Source: Dactylosporangium siamense
GTDB lineage: Bacteria; Actinomycetota; Actinomycetes; Mycobacteriales; Micromonosporaceae
Length of the DNA: 64,000 nucleotides
Assembly: GCF_016862795.1 (NCBI RefSeq)
Contig: NZ_BONQ01000156.1
Span: 1 to 64,000, forward strand
Direction of reading: 5' to 3'
Below are positions 43,568 to 51,145 of this stretch, one piece after another. Position 1 is the first letter of the stretch, and each line of letters starts with the position of its first letter. Under the pieces are notes generated by a model. That model did not search any database. It was not told the DNA's origin and saw only the letters and a program-made list of their open reading frames with translations. Position numbers and translations under genes: made by a program.

Positions 43568-44329
43568 ATGTACGCCGAAGAACGGCAGCAGGAGATCCTC
43601 CGGATCGCCCGCGCCAAGGGCCGGGTCGAGGTCGCGGGCCTGGCCGACGAGCTCAACGTCACGACGGAGACCATCCGCCGGGACCTCACCATGCTGGAGC
43701 GGGCCGGCGTCCTGCGCCGGGTGCACGGCGGGGCGATCCCGGTCGAACGGATCGGGTTCGAGCCCGCCCTGGCGACCCGTGACGCGGTGCTCATCGAGGA
43801 GAAGGAGCGCATCGCCAAGGTCGCGCTCGCCGAGGTGCCCGAGGAGGGCGCCATCATCCTCGACGCGGGCACCACCACCGCCCGCCTGGCCTCGCTGCTG
43901 CCCGCCGACCGGGAGTTGACCGTCGTGGTCAACTCGCCGGTCATCGCCACCACCCTCGGGGTCCGCCCCAACCTCAACGTGCTGCTGCTCGGCGGGCGGG
44001 TCCGCGGCAAGACCCTCGCCACCGTCGACGACTGGTCGCTGCGGCCCCTCGCGGACCTGTACGTCGACGTGGCGTTCGTCGGCACCAACGGCATCTCCGT
44101 CGAGCGCGGCCTCACCACCCCCGACCCGGCCGAGGCCGCGGTCAAGCGGGCCATGATCCGCGCCGCCCGGCGCACGGTCCTGCTCGCCGACCACACCAAG
44201 CTCGGCAACGACTACCTGGCCCGGTTCGGCGAGCTCGCCGACCTGGACCTGCTCATCACCGACACCGTCGCCGACAGTGACCTGGTCGGCGACCTCGAGG
44301 CCGCGGGCGTTCGGGTGACGCGCGCATGA
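43568..44329 (+). CDS. DeoR-family sugar-phosphate-responsive regulator
   Basis: The 253-residue protein has the N-terminal DeoR helix-turn-helix (RQQEILRIARAKGRVEVAGL, VTTETIRRDLTMLERAGVLR, VHGGAIP) and the C-terminal sugar-phosphate sensor of the isomerase fold (GAIILDAGTTTARLASLLPA, VVNSPVIATTL, LLGGRVRG, VAFVGTNGISVERGLTTPDP). It is the first gene of the PTS operon and resembles FruR regulators that respond to fructose 1-phosphate. It probably represses the operon until a sugar phosphate accumulates. Confidence 0.92.
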   Translation: MYAEERQQEILRIARAKGRVEVAGLADELNVTTETIRRDLTMLERAGVLRRVHGGAIPVERIGFEPALATRDAVLIEEKERIAKVALAEVPEEGAIILDAGTTTARLASLLPADRELTVVVNSPVIATTLGVRPNLNVLLLGGRVRGKTLATVDDWSLRPLADLYVDVAFVGTNGISVERGLTTPDPAEAAVKRAMIRAARRTVLLADHTKLGNDYLARFGELADLDLLITDTVADSDLVGDLEAAGVRVTRA

Positions 44330-44411
44330 CCGGCCCGCAGCGAAGTGGAGGGCTGGTCATGCGTCGCCGGCTCTGCTTGGGTTGCCGCCGGAGTGCGGCC
44401 AGGGGGTCAGC

Positions 44412-45365
44412 ATGATCGTCACTGTCACGCTCAACCCCAGCCTCGACCGGGCGGTCGAGGTGGATGCGCTGACCAGGGGAGAGGTCATCCGCGCCACCGC
44501 CGCCCACCTCGACCCCGGCGGCAAGGGCGTCAACGTGTCCCGGGCGCTGCTCGCCAACGGAGTGCCGTCCGTGGCGGTCCTGCCGTGCGGCGGTGACGAG
44601 GGCGGTCAGCTCGTCCGCCTGCTCAAGGCCGAAGGGGTCGAGGTCCTCGCGGTCCCGATCACCGGCCGGACCCGTTCCAACATCACCCTGGCCGAGCCCG
44701 ACGGCACGGTCACCAAGGTCAACGAGCCCGGCCCGGCGATGTTCCGTGCCGAGTTCGACGAGATCACCGACCGGGTGCTGACCCGCGCCGGTAGCGCCGA
44801 CTGGGTCGTGCTGTGCGGCAGCGTCCCCCCGGGCCTGCCGGACGACGCGTACGCGCAGCTCTGCCGCAGGCTGCGCGCCGCCGGCATCCGGGTCGCCGTC
44901 GACACCAGCGGCCCCGCCCTGCGCGAGGCCGCGCTCGCCGGGGCGACCCTGCTCAAACCCAACCGCGACGAGCTCGCCGAGGTCGTCGGCACCCCACTCG
45001 CGGACCTCGGCGACGTCGTCGAGGCCGCCCAGCAACTGCGCTCCTGGGGTGCCGGCACGGTCGTCGCCAGCCTCGGCGCCGACGGCGCGGTCCTCGTCGA
45101 CGCCGACGGGGTCGTCACCGGCACCTGCCCCGTGGTCCGCCCCCGCAGCACCGTCGGCGCCGGCGACGCGCTCCTGGCCGGGTTCCTCGCCGCCGGTGCC
45201 CACGGCGCCGCCGCCCTCGCCGAAGGCCTGGCCTGGGGCGCCGCCGCGGTCAGCCTGCCCGGCAGCCGCATGCCCGGCCCCGCCGACCTGATCCGCCACA
45301 ACGTCGCCATCCACCCCCAACCGGACCAGCTCCGCCCCCTGCTGCGCTCCGGTCCGCCCTCCTGA
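44412..45365 (+). CDS. PfkB-type kinase (1-phosphofructokinase / tagatose-6-phosphate kinase family)
   Basis: The 317-residue protein starts at ATG 44412 after AGGGGGT. It has the FruK/LacC opening VTLNPSLDRAVEV, the substrate loop DPGGKGVNVSRALLANG, NITLAEPDGTVTKVNEPGP, and the PfkB signature with the catalytic Asp in RPRSTVGAGDALLAGFLA. FruK converts fructose 1-phosphate to fructose 1,6-bisphosphate. Because the operon carries a mannitol-type EII and a dehydrogenase, a ketose 6-phosphate such as fructose 6-phosphate or tagatose 6-phosphate is also a credible substrate. Confidence 0.88.
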   Translation: MIVTVTLNPSLDRAVEVDALTRGEVIRATAAHLDPGGKGVNVSRALLANGVPSVAVLPCGGDEGGQLVRLLKAEGVEVLAVPITGRTRSNITLAEPDGTVTKVNEPGPAMFRAEFDEITDRVLTRAGSADWVVLCGSVPPGLPDDAYAQLCRRLRAAGIRVAVDTSGPALREAALAGATLLKPNRDELAEVVGTPLADLGDVVEAAQQLRSWGAGTVVASLGADGAVLVDADGVVTGTCPVVRPRSTVGAGDALLAGFLAAGAHGAAALAEGLAWGAAAVSLPGSRMPGPADLIRHNVAIHPQPDQLRPLLRSGPPS

Positions 45366-45376
45366 AGGAGAACCCC

Positions 45377-46516
45377 GTGTCGACCTACACCCCGCAGGTC
45401 CAAGGCGGTGGCTTCAAGGCCTCCGTGCAACGCGTGGGCGGCTACCTGGCCGCCATGGTCATGCCCAACATCGGCGCCTTCATCGCCTGGGGGCTGATCA
45501 CCGCCCTGTTCATCCCGACCGGCTGGCTGCCCAACGCGAAGCTCGCCGGGCTCGTCGGCCCGATGATCACGGTGCTGCTGCCGGTCCTCATCGGCTACAC
45601 CGGCGGCCGGCTCGTGCACGGCCAGCGCGGCGCGGTCGTCGGCGCCGTCGCCACCATGGGCCTCGTCATCGGCGCCGACGTGCCGATGTTCCTCGGCGCC
45701 ATGATCATCGGTCCGCTCACCGCGTATCTCCTCAAGCTCTTCGACGGGCTCGTGGAGAACCGGATCCGTCCCGGCTTCGAGATGCTGGTCGACAACTTCA
45801 GTGCCGGCATCATCGGCGGCGCCATGGCCATCGGCGGCGTCTACGGCATCGGCCCCGTCGTCGAGTGGCTCACCAAGCGCGCCGGCTCCGGCGTGGACTG
45901 GCTGGTCGACAAGGACCTGCTGCCGCTGACCTCGGTGCTGGTCGAGCCGGCGAAGGTGCTGTTCCTCAACAACGCCATCAACCACGGCGTGCTCGGCCCG
46001 CTCGGCGTCGCCGAGGCCGCCGACAAGGGCAAGTCCATCCTGTTCATGATCGAGTCGAACCCGGGCCCCGGCCTCGGCCTGCTGCTCGCGTTCATGCTCT
46101 TCGGCCCCCGCGCGCTGCGTCCCAGCGTCCCGGCCGCGATCATCGTGCAGTTCCTCGGCGGCATCCACGAGATCTACTTCCCGTACGTGCTCATGAAGCC
46201 CAAGCTGATCCTCGCCATGATCGCCGGTGGCGCGGCCGGCGTCGGCACCTTCATGGTCACCGGTGCCGGACTCGTCGCCACCCCGGCGCCCGGCAGCATC
46301 TTCGCCTACATGGCGGTCACCCCGAAGGGCGGCTACTTCGTCGTCCTGCTCGGCATCGCGATCTCCGCCGCCGTCACCTTCGCCGTCGCCTCGCTGCTGC
46401 TGGGCTTCGGCCGCGGCGAACCGCCCGCGGAGGACCCGGACGCCGTGGCGGCCGACGACGCCACCGTGGTGGAAGAAGGCGCCCCGCGCACTCCCCAGGC
46501 CCGCCAGGAGGTTTGA
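45377..46516 (+). CDS. PTS mannitol-type EIIC permease
   Basis: The 379-residue protein starts at GTG 45377 after GAAGGAG. Eight or more hydrophobic segments and MtlA-like signatures are present: GGYLAAMVMPNIGAFIAWGL, RLVHGQRGAVVGAVATMGL, FLNNAINHGVLGPLG and FMIESNPGPGLGLLLAFML, and the GGIHEIYFPYVLMKPKLILA block. This is a separate IIC protein whose B and A domains are encoded by the next two genes. It imports and phosphorylates a hexitol such as mannitol, or a related polyol. Confidence 0.9.
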   Translation: MSTYTPQVQGGGFKASVQRVGGYLAAMVMPNIGAFIAWGLITALFIPTGWLPNAKLAGLVGPMITVLLPVLIGYTGGRLVHGQRGAVVGAVATMGLVIGADVPMFLGAMIIGPLTAYLLKLFDGLVENRIRPGFEMLVDNFSAGIIGGAMAIGGVYGIGPVVEWLTKRAGSGVDWLVDKDLLPLTSVLVEPAKVLFLNNAINHGVLGPLGVAEAADKGKSILFMIESNPGPGLGLLLAFMLFGPRALRPSVPAAIIVQFLGGIHEIYFPYVLMKPKLILAMIAGGAAGVGTFMVTGAGLVATPAPGSIFAYMAVTPKGGYFVVLLGIAISAAVTFAVASLLLGFGRGEPPAEDPDAVAADDATVVEEGAPRTPQARQEV

Positions 46517-46518
46517 GC

Positions 46519-46827
46519 ATGCCCACCATCAACGGCACCGAGATCAAGAAGGTCGTCGTCGCGTGCGACGCCGGCATGGGCAGCAGCGTCATGCTCGCCA
46601 GCACCCTGCGGCGGCAGCTGTCGAAGACCAACGTCACGGTCGAGCACACCCCGGTGAACCAGATCCCGGCCGACGCCGACGTGGTCATCTGCCACCAGGG
46701 CCTCGCCGCCCGGGCCCGGGTCAGCGCCCCCGACAAGGTGATCGTGCCCATCCAGGTGTTCATCGGCGACCCAGCGGTGACGAAGGTGGTCAACGCCGTC
46801 CAACGCGGCGGTGAGCTCAGTGGCTGA
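46519..46827 (+). CDS. PTS mannitol-type EIIB
   Basis: The 102-residue protein starts at ATG 46519, two bases after the EIIC stop, with CAGGAGG upstream. It has the phosphocysteine loop VVVACDAGMGSSVMLASTLR and the later VVICHQGLAARA and VPIQVFIGDPAV, as in the B domain of MtlA. It takes phosphate from EIIA and passes it to the sugar alcohol on EIIC. Confidence 0.92.
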   Translation: MPTINGTEIKKVVVACDAGMGSSVMLASTLRRQLSKTNVTVEHTPVNQIPADADVVICHQGLAARARVSAPDKVIVPIQVFIGDPAVTKVVNAVQRGGELSG

Positions 46828-47248
46828 CCTGCTGACCAGCGACGCGATCCGGCTCCAGGAGCGGGCCGGATCGCGGGACGAGGCGATCCGCCGCTGCGGC
46901 GAGGTCCTCGTCTCGGTGGGTGCCGTCAGCGAGGACTACGTGGACGCGATGCTCGCCCGCGAGCAGAGCGTCTCCACCTACATCGGCGAGGGCGTCGCCA
47001 TCCCGCACGGCACGTTGAACAGCAAGGAGAACGTGCGCCGCGACGCCCTCGCGGTGCTGCGCTTCCCCGACGGCGTCGACTGGGACGGCAACGACGTGCG
47101 CGTCTGCGTCGCCATCGCCGCCGCCGGGGACGGCCACATCGACATCCTGGCGTCCCTCGCGGAAGTCCTGATGGACCCCGACCAGGCACAGCGGCTCCGC
47201 ACCGCGACCGACCCCGCCGACGTGCTAGAACTCCTGGAGACATCGTGA
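46820..47248 (+). CDS. PTS fructose/mannitol-type EIIA
   Basis: The 142-residue protein from GTG 46820 (MADLLTSDAIRLQERAGSRD) overlaps EIIB by 8 bases; GTG 46811 is an alternative start. The active-site histidine is in YIGEGVAIPHGTLNSKENV. The motif order matches PTS EIIA type 2, and the closing IDILASLAEVLMDP is conserved. It receives phosphate from HPr and donates it to EIIB. Confidence 0.92.
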   Translation: MADLLTSDAIRLQERAGSRDEAIRRCGEVLVSVGAVSEDYVDAMLAREQSVSTYIGEGVAIPHGTLNSKENVRRDALAVLRFPDGVDWDGNDVRVCVAIAAAGDGHIDILASLAEVLMDPDQAQRLRTATDPADVLELLETS

Positions 47249-48285
47249 AAGTCCTGACGTTCCACGCCCCCGGCGACGTCCGCATCGAGGACGCGCCGGA
47301 GCCGACCCCGGGCCCCGCCGACGTGAAGATCCGCGTCCGGGCCTGCTCGACCTGCGGCACCGACGTGAAGATCTACAACCACGGCCACCACCACATCGTC
47401 CCGCCGCGGGTCATGGGTCACGAGATCGCCGGCGAGGTCGTCGAGGTCGGCGCCGACGTCACCGGGTGGGCGCCCGGTGACCGGGTTCAGGTGATCGCGG
47501 CGATCCCGTGCGGCCGCTGCGGCGAGTGCCGGCGCGGGCGGATGACCGTCTGCCCCAACCAGGTGTCGATGGGATACCACTTCGACGGCGGCTTCGCCGA
47601 GTACATGGTCGTGCCGCGCAACGTGCTCGACGTCGACGGCCTCAACCGCATCCCCGACGGCGTCAGCTACGCCGAGGCGTCCGTCGCCGAACCCCTCGCC
47701 TGCGTCCTCAACGGCCAGAACCTCGCCCGCGTCGGCGACGGCGACGACGTGGTGGTCGTCGGCTCCGGCCCGATCGGCTGCCTGCACGTGCGGCTGGCCC
47801 GGGCCCGCGGCGCCGCCCGCGTCTTCCTCGTCGACCTCAACCGCGAGCGCCTCGACCTCGCCGCCGACCTGGTCCGTCCCGACGCCGCCATCTGCGGCGC
47901 GGAGACCGACGTCGTCGACGCCGTCATGAAACTCACCGAGGGCCGCGGCGCCGACGTCGTCATTACCGCCGCCGCGTCCGGCGCCGCCCAGGAGCAGGCG
48001 CTGCAGATGACCGCGCGGCAGGGCAGAATCAGCTTCTTCGGCGGCCTGCCGAAGGACAAGCCGGTCGTGTCCGTCGACTCCAACGTGGTGCACTACCGCG
48101 AGCTCACCATCGTCGGCGCCAACGGCTCCAGCCCCGCCCACAACAAGGAGGCACTGCAGCTCATCGCCTCCGGCGCGGTCCCCGTCGCGGACCTCATCAC
48201 CCACCGCCTGCCCCTCGCCGACGCCCTCGACGCCTTCGGCATCGTGGCCCGCGGCGAGGCCATCAAGGTCACCATCGAACCCTAG
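47245..48285 (+). CDS. zinc-dependent medium-chain dehydrogenase, probable polyol-phosphate dehydrogenase
   Basis: The 346-residue protein has the catalytic zinc ligands in ACSTCGTD and GHE (VMGHEIAGEVVEVGADV), the structural zinc set CGRCGECRRGRMTVC, and the NAD(P) site VVVVGSGPIGCLHVRLARA with Asp in FLVDLNRERL, suggesting NAD. Its start GTGA overlaps the EIIA stop. Its place between EIIA and HPr suggests that it oxidises the phosphorylated polyol delivered by the PTS to a ketose phosphate, like galactitol-1-phosphate dehydrogenase. The actual substrate is not shown by sequence. Confidence 0.85.
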   Translation: MKVLTFHAPGDVRIEDAPEPTPGPADVKIRVRACSTCGTDVKIYNHGHHHIVPPRVMGHEIAGEVVEVGADVTGWAPGDRVQVIAAIPCGRCGECRRGRMTVCPNQVSMGYHFDGGFAEYMVVPRNVLDVDGLNRIPDGVSYAEASVAEPLACVLNGQNLARVGDGDDVVVVGSGPIGCLHVRLARARGAARVFLVDLNRERLDLAADLVRPDAAICGAETDVVDAVMKLTEGRGADVVITAAASGAAQEQALQMTARQGRISFFGGLPKDKPVVSVDSNVVHYRELTIVGANGSSPAHNKEALQLIASGAVPVADLITHRLPLADALDAFGIVARGEAIKVTIEP

Positions 48286-48295
48286 GAGGTCGTTG

Positions 48296-48571
48296 ATGCC
48301 CACTCGGACCGTCGTCGTCGGCTCCGCCAGCGGCCTGCACGCGCGCCCCGCCGCGCTGTTCGTCGCCGCGGCCGCGAAACAGCCCGTGCCGGTCACCATC
48401 CGCACCGGCGAGAAGAAGGCCGTGCCCGCCCGCAGCATGCTCTCCGTGCTGTCCCTGGGCGCGAAGAAGGGCACCGAGGTGACCCTGGAGGCCGACGGCG
48501 ACGGCGCGCAGGACGCCGTCGACACCCTCGCCGCCCTCCTCGAGCGGGACCTGGACGCCGAAGATGGCTGA
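48296..48571 (+). CDS. ptsH: phosphocarrier protein HPr
   Basis: The 91-residue protein starts at ATG 48296 with TAGGAGGT upstream. It has the phospho-histidine motif GSASGLHARPAALFVAAA and the second conserved site RSMLSVLSLGAKKG with the position equivalent to Ser46. It shuttles phosphate from Enzyme I to EIIA. Its 3' end overlaps the Enzyme I gene by 8 bases. Confidence 0.94.
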   Translation: MPTRTVVVGSASGLHARPAALFVAAAAKQPVPVTIRTGEKKAVPARSMLSVLSLGAKKGTEVTLEADGDGAQDAVDTLAALLERDLDAEDG

Positions 48572-50201
48572 CCTCCAGGGCATCGGCGTCAGCCCGGGAC
48601 GCGCCGCGGGGCCGGTCCACCGGCTGGCCCCGCCGCCTCCGCTCCCGCCCGCACCGGCGGTCATCGACATCGACGCCGAGCGGTCCCGCGCCCGCGCCGC
48701 CGTCGCCACCGTCACGTCGGCGCTGAGCGAGCGCGCCGACGCCGCCGCCGACGCCACCGCCGCCGAGGTCCTGCGCGCCCAGGTCCTCATGGCCGCCGAC
48801 GAGACGCTCCTGGACGCCGTCGACACCGCGATCGACGGCGGCGCCGACGCGCCGCACGCGTTCGTGGCCGCGCTCGCCGAGCACCGCGCCGCGTTCGAGG
48901 CCGCCGGGGGATACCTGGCCGAGCGGGTCAGCGACCTCGACGACCTGCGGGACCGGCTCGTCGCCGCCTGCCTGGGCCTGCCGATGCCGGGCGTGCCATC
49001 GCCCGGCCACCCGTTCATCCTGGTGGCCCGCGATCTCGCCCCCGCCGACACCGCCGGCCTCGACCCGTCCGTCGTCCTCGGCCTGATCACCGCCGAGGGC
49101 GGGCCGACCAGCCACACCGCGATCCTGGCCCGGACCCTCGGCATCCCCGCCGTGGTCCGCTGCGGTGCTGTTCTCGACATTGCGGATGGGGTACTGGTAA
49201 GCCTGGACGGCTCGTCCGGCGCTGTCGCCGCCGGCCTGTCGGACGCGTCCGCGAAGTCGGTCAACGACGCGCAGCGGGCCCTGCTGGACCGCCGTTCCGC
49301 CTCCGCCGGCCCCGGCGCGACCGCCGACGGCCACCCCGTGGCGCTCCTGGCCAACATCGGCTCGGCCCGCGACCTGCCGGCCGGGGTGGACGTCGAAGGC
49401 GTCGGCCTGTTCCGCACCGAGCTGCTCTACCTCGACCGCACCGAACCGCCGTCGTTCGAGGAGCAGGTCGCCGCATACCAGCAGGTCTTCGCCGCGCTCC
49501 CCGGCCGCAAGGTGGTCGTGCGCACGCTGGACGCCGGCGCCGACAAGCCCCTGCCGTTCCTGCGCCTGGCCGACGAACCCAACCCGGCGCTCGGCATCCG
49601 CGGCCTGCGGGTCGCCCGGGCCACGCCCGCCGTCCTGGACACCCAGCTGTCCGCGATCGCCGCGGCCGCCGCGGCGTCGACGGCCGACGTGTGGGTCATG
49701 GCCCCGATGGTCGCCACCGCCGCCGAGGCCGCCGCGTTCGCCGCCTCCTGCCGCGACCACGGCCTGCGCACCGCCGGCGTCATGATCGAGGTCCCCGCCG
49801 CCGCCCTGCGCGCCGGCACCGTCCTGCGCGACGTCGACTTCCTCAGCATCGGCACCAACGACCTCAGCCAGTACACCTTCGCCGCCGACCGGATGTGCGG
49901 CGACCTCGCCGACCTCCTCGACCCGTGGCAGCCCGCGCTCATCTCGCTCATCGCCGCCTGCGCCACCGCCGGCCGCGAAGCCGGCAAGCCCGTCGGCGTC
50001 TGCGGCGAGTCGGCCGCCGACCCCGACTTCGCCCTGGTCCTCGTCGGCCTCGGCATCACCAGCCTGTCGATGGCGGCCCGCAGCATCCCCGCGGTCCGCG
50101 AGGCGCTCGCCGCGCACACCCACGACGAGTGCGTCCAGTTCGCCAAGGCCGCCCTGGCCGCCGACACCCCGACCGCCGCCCGGGCCGCCGTCCGCCCCTG
50201 A
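48564..50201 (+). CDS. ptsI: PTS Enzyme I (phosphoenolpyruvate-protein phosphotransferase)
   Basis: The 545-residue protein has the N-terminal swivelling domain with the active histidine in TAEGGPTSHTAILARTLGIP. The PEP-binding barrel contains GVGLFRTELLYLDR, VVVRTLDAGADKPLPFL, NPALGIRGLRVA, FLSIGTNDLSQYTFAADR and the active cysteine in VGVCGESAADP. It takes phosphate from PEP and passes it to HPr. It is the last gene of a self-contained PTS operon, and a large inverted repeat follows. Confidence 0.94.
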   Translation: MADLQGIGVSPGRAAGPVHRLAPPPPLPPAPAVIDIDAERSRARAAVATVTSALSERADAAADATAAEVLRAQVLMAADETLLDAVDTAIDGGADAPHAFVAALAEHRAAFEAAGGYLAERVSDLDDLRDRLVAACLGLPMPGVPSPGHPFILVARDLAPADTAGLDPSVVLGLITAEGGPTSHTAILARTLGIPAVVRCGAVLDIADGVLVSLDGSSGAVAAGLSDASAKSVNDAQRALLDRRSASAGPGATADGHPVALLANIGSARDLPAGVDVEGVGLFRTELLYLDRTEPPSFEEQVAAYQQVFAALPGRKVVVRTLDAGADKPLPFLRLADEPNPALGIRGLRVARATPAVLDTQLSAIAAAAAASTADVWVMAPMVATAAEAAAFAASCRDHGLRTAGVMIEVPAAALRAGTVLRDVDFLSIGTNDLSQYTFAADRMCGDLADLLDPWQPALISLIAACATAGREAGKPVGVCGESAADPDFALVLVGLGITSLSMAARSIPAVREALAAHTHDECVQFAKAALAADTPTAARAAVRP

Positions 50202-50232
50202 CCGTCCTTCCCACCGGCCGCTGCGGCGCCCC

Positions 50233-50318
50233 GAGCCGCGCCGATCCTGCCGTTGCGATGCCCGGACGCTCCGCCAGGCCCGGGATTGTGGGACATCGCG
50301 ACGGCAGGATCGGCGCTC
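50233..50318. repeat. large inverted repeat downstream of the PTS operon
   Basis: GCCGATCCTGCCGTTGCGATG (50240-50260) and CATCGCGACGGCAGGATCGGC (50294-50314) are complementary over 21 bases with a single G-T type mismatch. The stem extends through GAGC and GCTC with one bulged base. The 33-base interior contains a further short CCCGG/CCGGG stem. It may be the operon terminator or a palindromic repeat element; nothing else is seen in 50202-50417. Confidence 0.6.
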
Positions 50319-50417
50319 GGCCGCGTCGGTGCCATGGCCACCGCCGCACCGAACTGCCCCCGCGTCGGCTCCCGACGACCAGGTCCACCTGCCCCTGATC
50401 CCGGGGTCGCCCGAGCA

Positions 50418-50840
50418 CTACGCCGGCGACTTCTCCGGGTCCCAGTTGCCGAGGAAGACCGCCATCCCCTCGGGTGGCCGCTCGTTCGCCAGCTCCCGGC
50501 CGTCGTCGATGATGCGTCGCATGACGTCCACCGGCAGGTGGGGGTTGGCGGCGGCCTGACCGCACAGGTCCGGGTCGGCGAAGAGTTCGAGGACCCGGCG
50601 GGGCGACAGCCTGGCGTCGACGGCGACGAAGCCGCGGACGAAGGTCTCCCGATCGTGGTTGAGCCGCTCGATGACCTCGGCGGGCACGCTCGGGTCGCGG
50701 TAGGTGAGCCCGCGCAGGCGCGGGTCGGGCGACGCGGCGAGGTGGTCCAGCCGTTCGCGTTCCAGGCTCGGGTGGCTCACCGGCTGGCAACGATATGAAG
50801 GGAAAACGCCGACTGACAGGGCCGAATGCCCGATTGACAC
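50418..50840 (-). CDS. leucine-rich-repeat-variant-like small protein
   Basis: The 140-residue protein starts at GTG 50840, well placed after GAAGGGA; a GTG at 50780 (VSHPSLERERLDHLA) is the alternative. It contains short helical units with the pattern P-x-L-R-x-L-T-Y-R-D-P and N-P-H-L-P-V-D-V-M-R-R-I: HLAASPDPRLRGLTYRDPSV, PAEVIERLNHD, LELFADPDLCGQAAANPHLP. This is the variant leucine-rich repeat found in actinomycete proteins of unknown function. It is divergent from the toxin gene. Confidence 0.7.
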   Translation of the reverse strand: MSIGHSALSVGVFPSYRCQPVSHPSLERERLDHLAASPDPRLRGLTYRDPSVPAEVIERLNHDRETFVRGFVAVDARLSPRRVLELFADPDLCGQAAANPHLPVDVMRRIIDDGRELANERPPEGMAVFLGNWDPEKSPA

Positions 50841-50970
50841 GTTTTATTCCCTTCACGGACGATAAAGCCAGTTGCCCGCCGCCCCGATCGGCCCGCCGGT
50901 CTGCTCCCGCGCGGCGCCGGTCCCCGGCCAGGCCCACCTGCCCGTGATCCGGGACGCAGCGTTCAAATAC

Positions 50971-51013
50971 GGCGAACCTCGGACATGTTCGCCATCCGCG
51001 CTTCTTCGCCGAA
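50971..51013. promoter_or_regulatory. inverted repeats upstream of the toxin gene
   Basis: GGCGAAC (50971-50977) and GTTCGCC (50987-50993) form a perfect 7-base inverted repeat with a 9-base spacer. TTCGCCGAA (51005-51013) is a further palindrome with the same core. They lie in the 305-base divergent region 50841-51145, where I see no gene. They may be operators for the toxin gene, but no clear -10 was found. Confidence 0.35.
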
Positions 51014-51145
51014 CGGTGGATACCGGCTCACGCGCAGGCCCGAATAGCTTGGTCGATGTCACGTTCAGCGCATGAGTCATAGCGCGGCGTGATCTTCATG
51101 CTGCGTGCCCGGCGCCCGCAACCCCACGTCGCGGAGGAAACAGTC

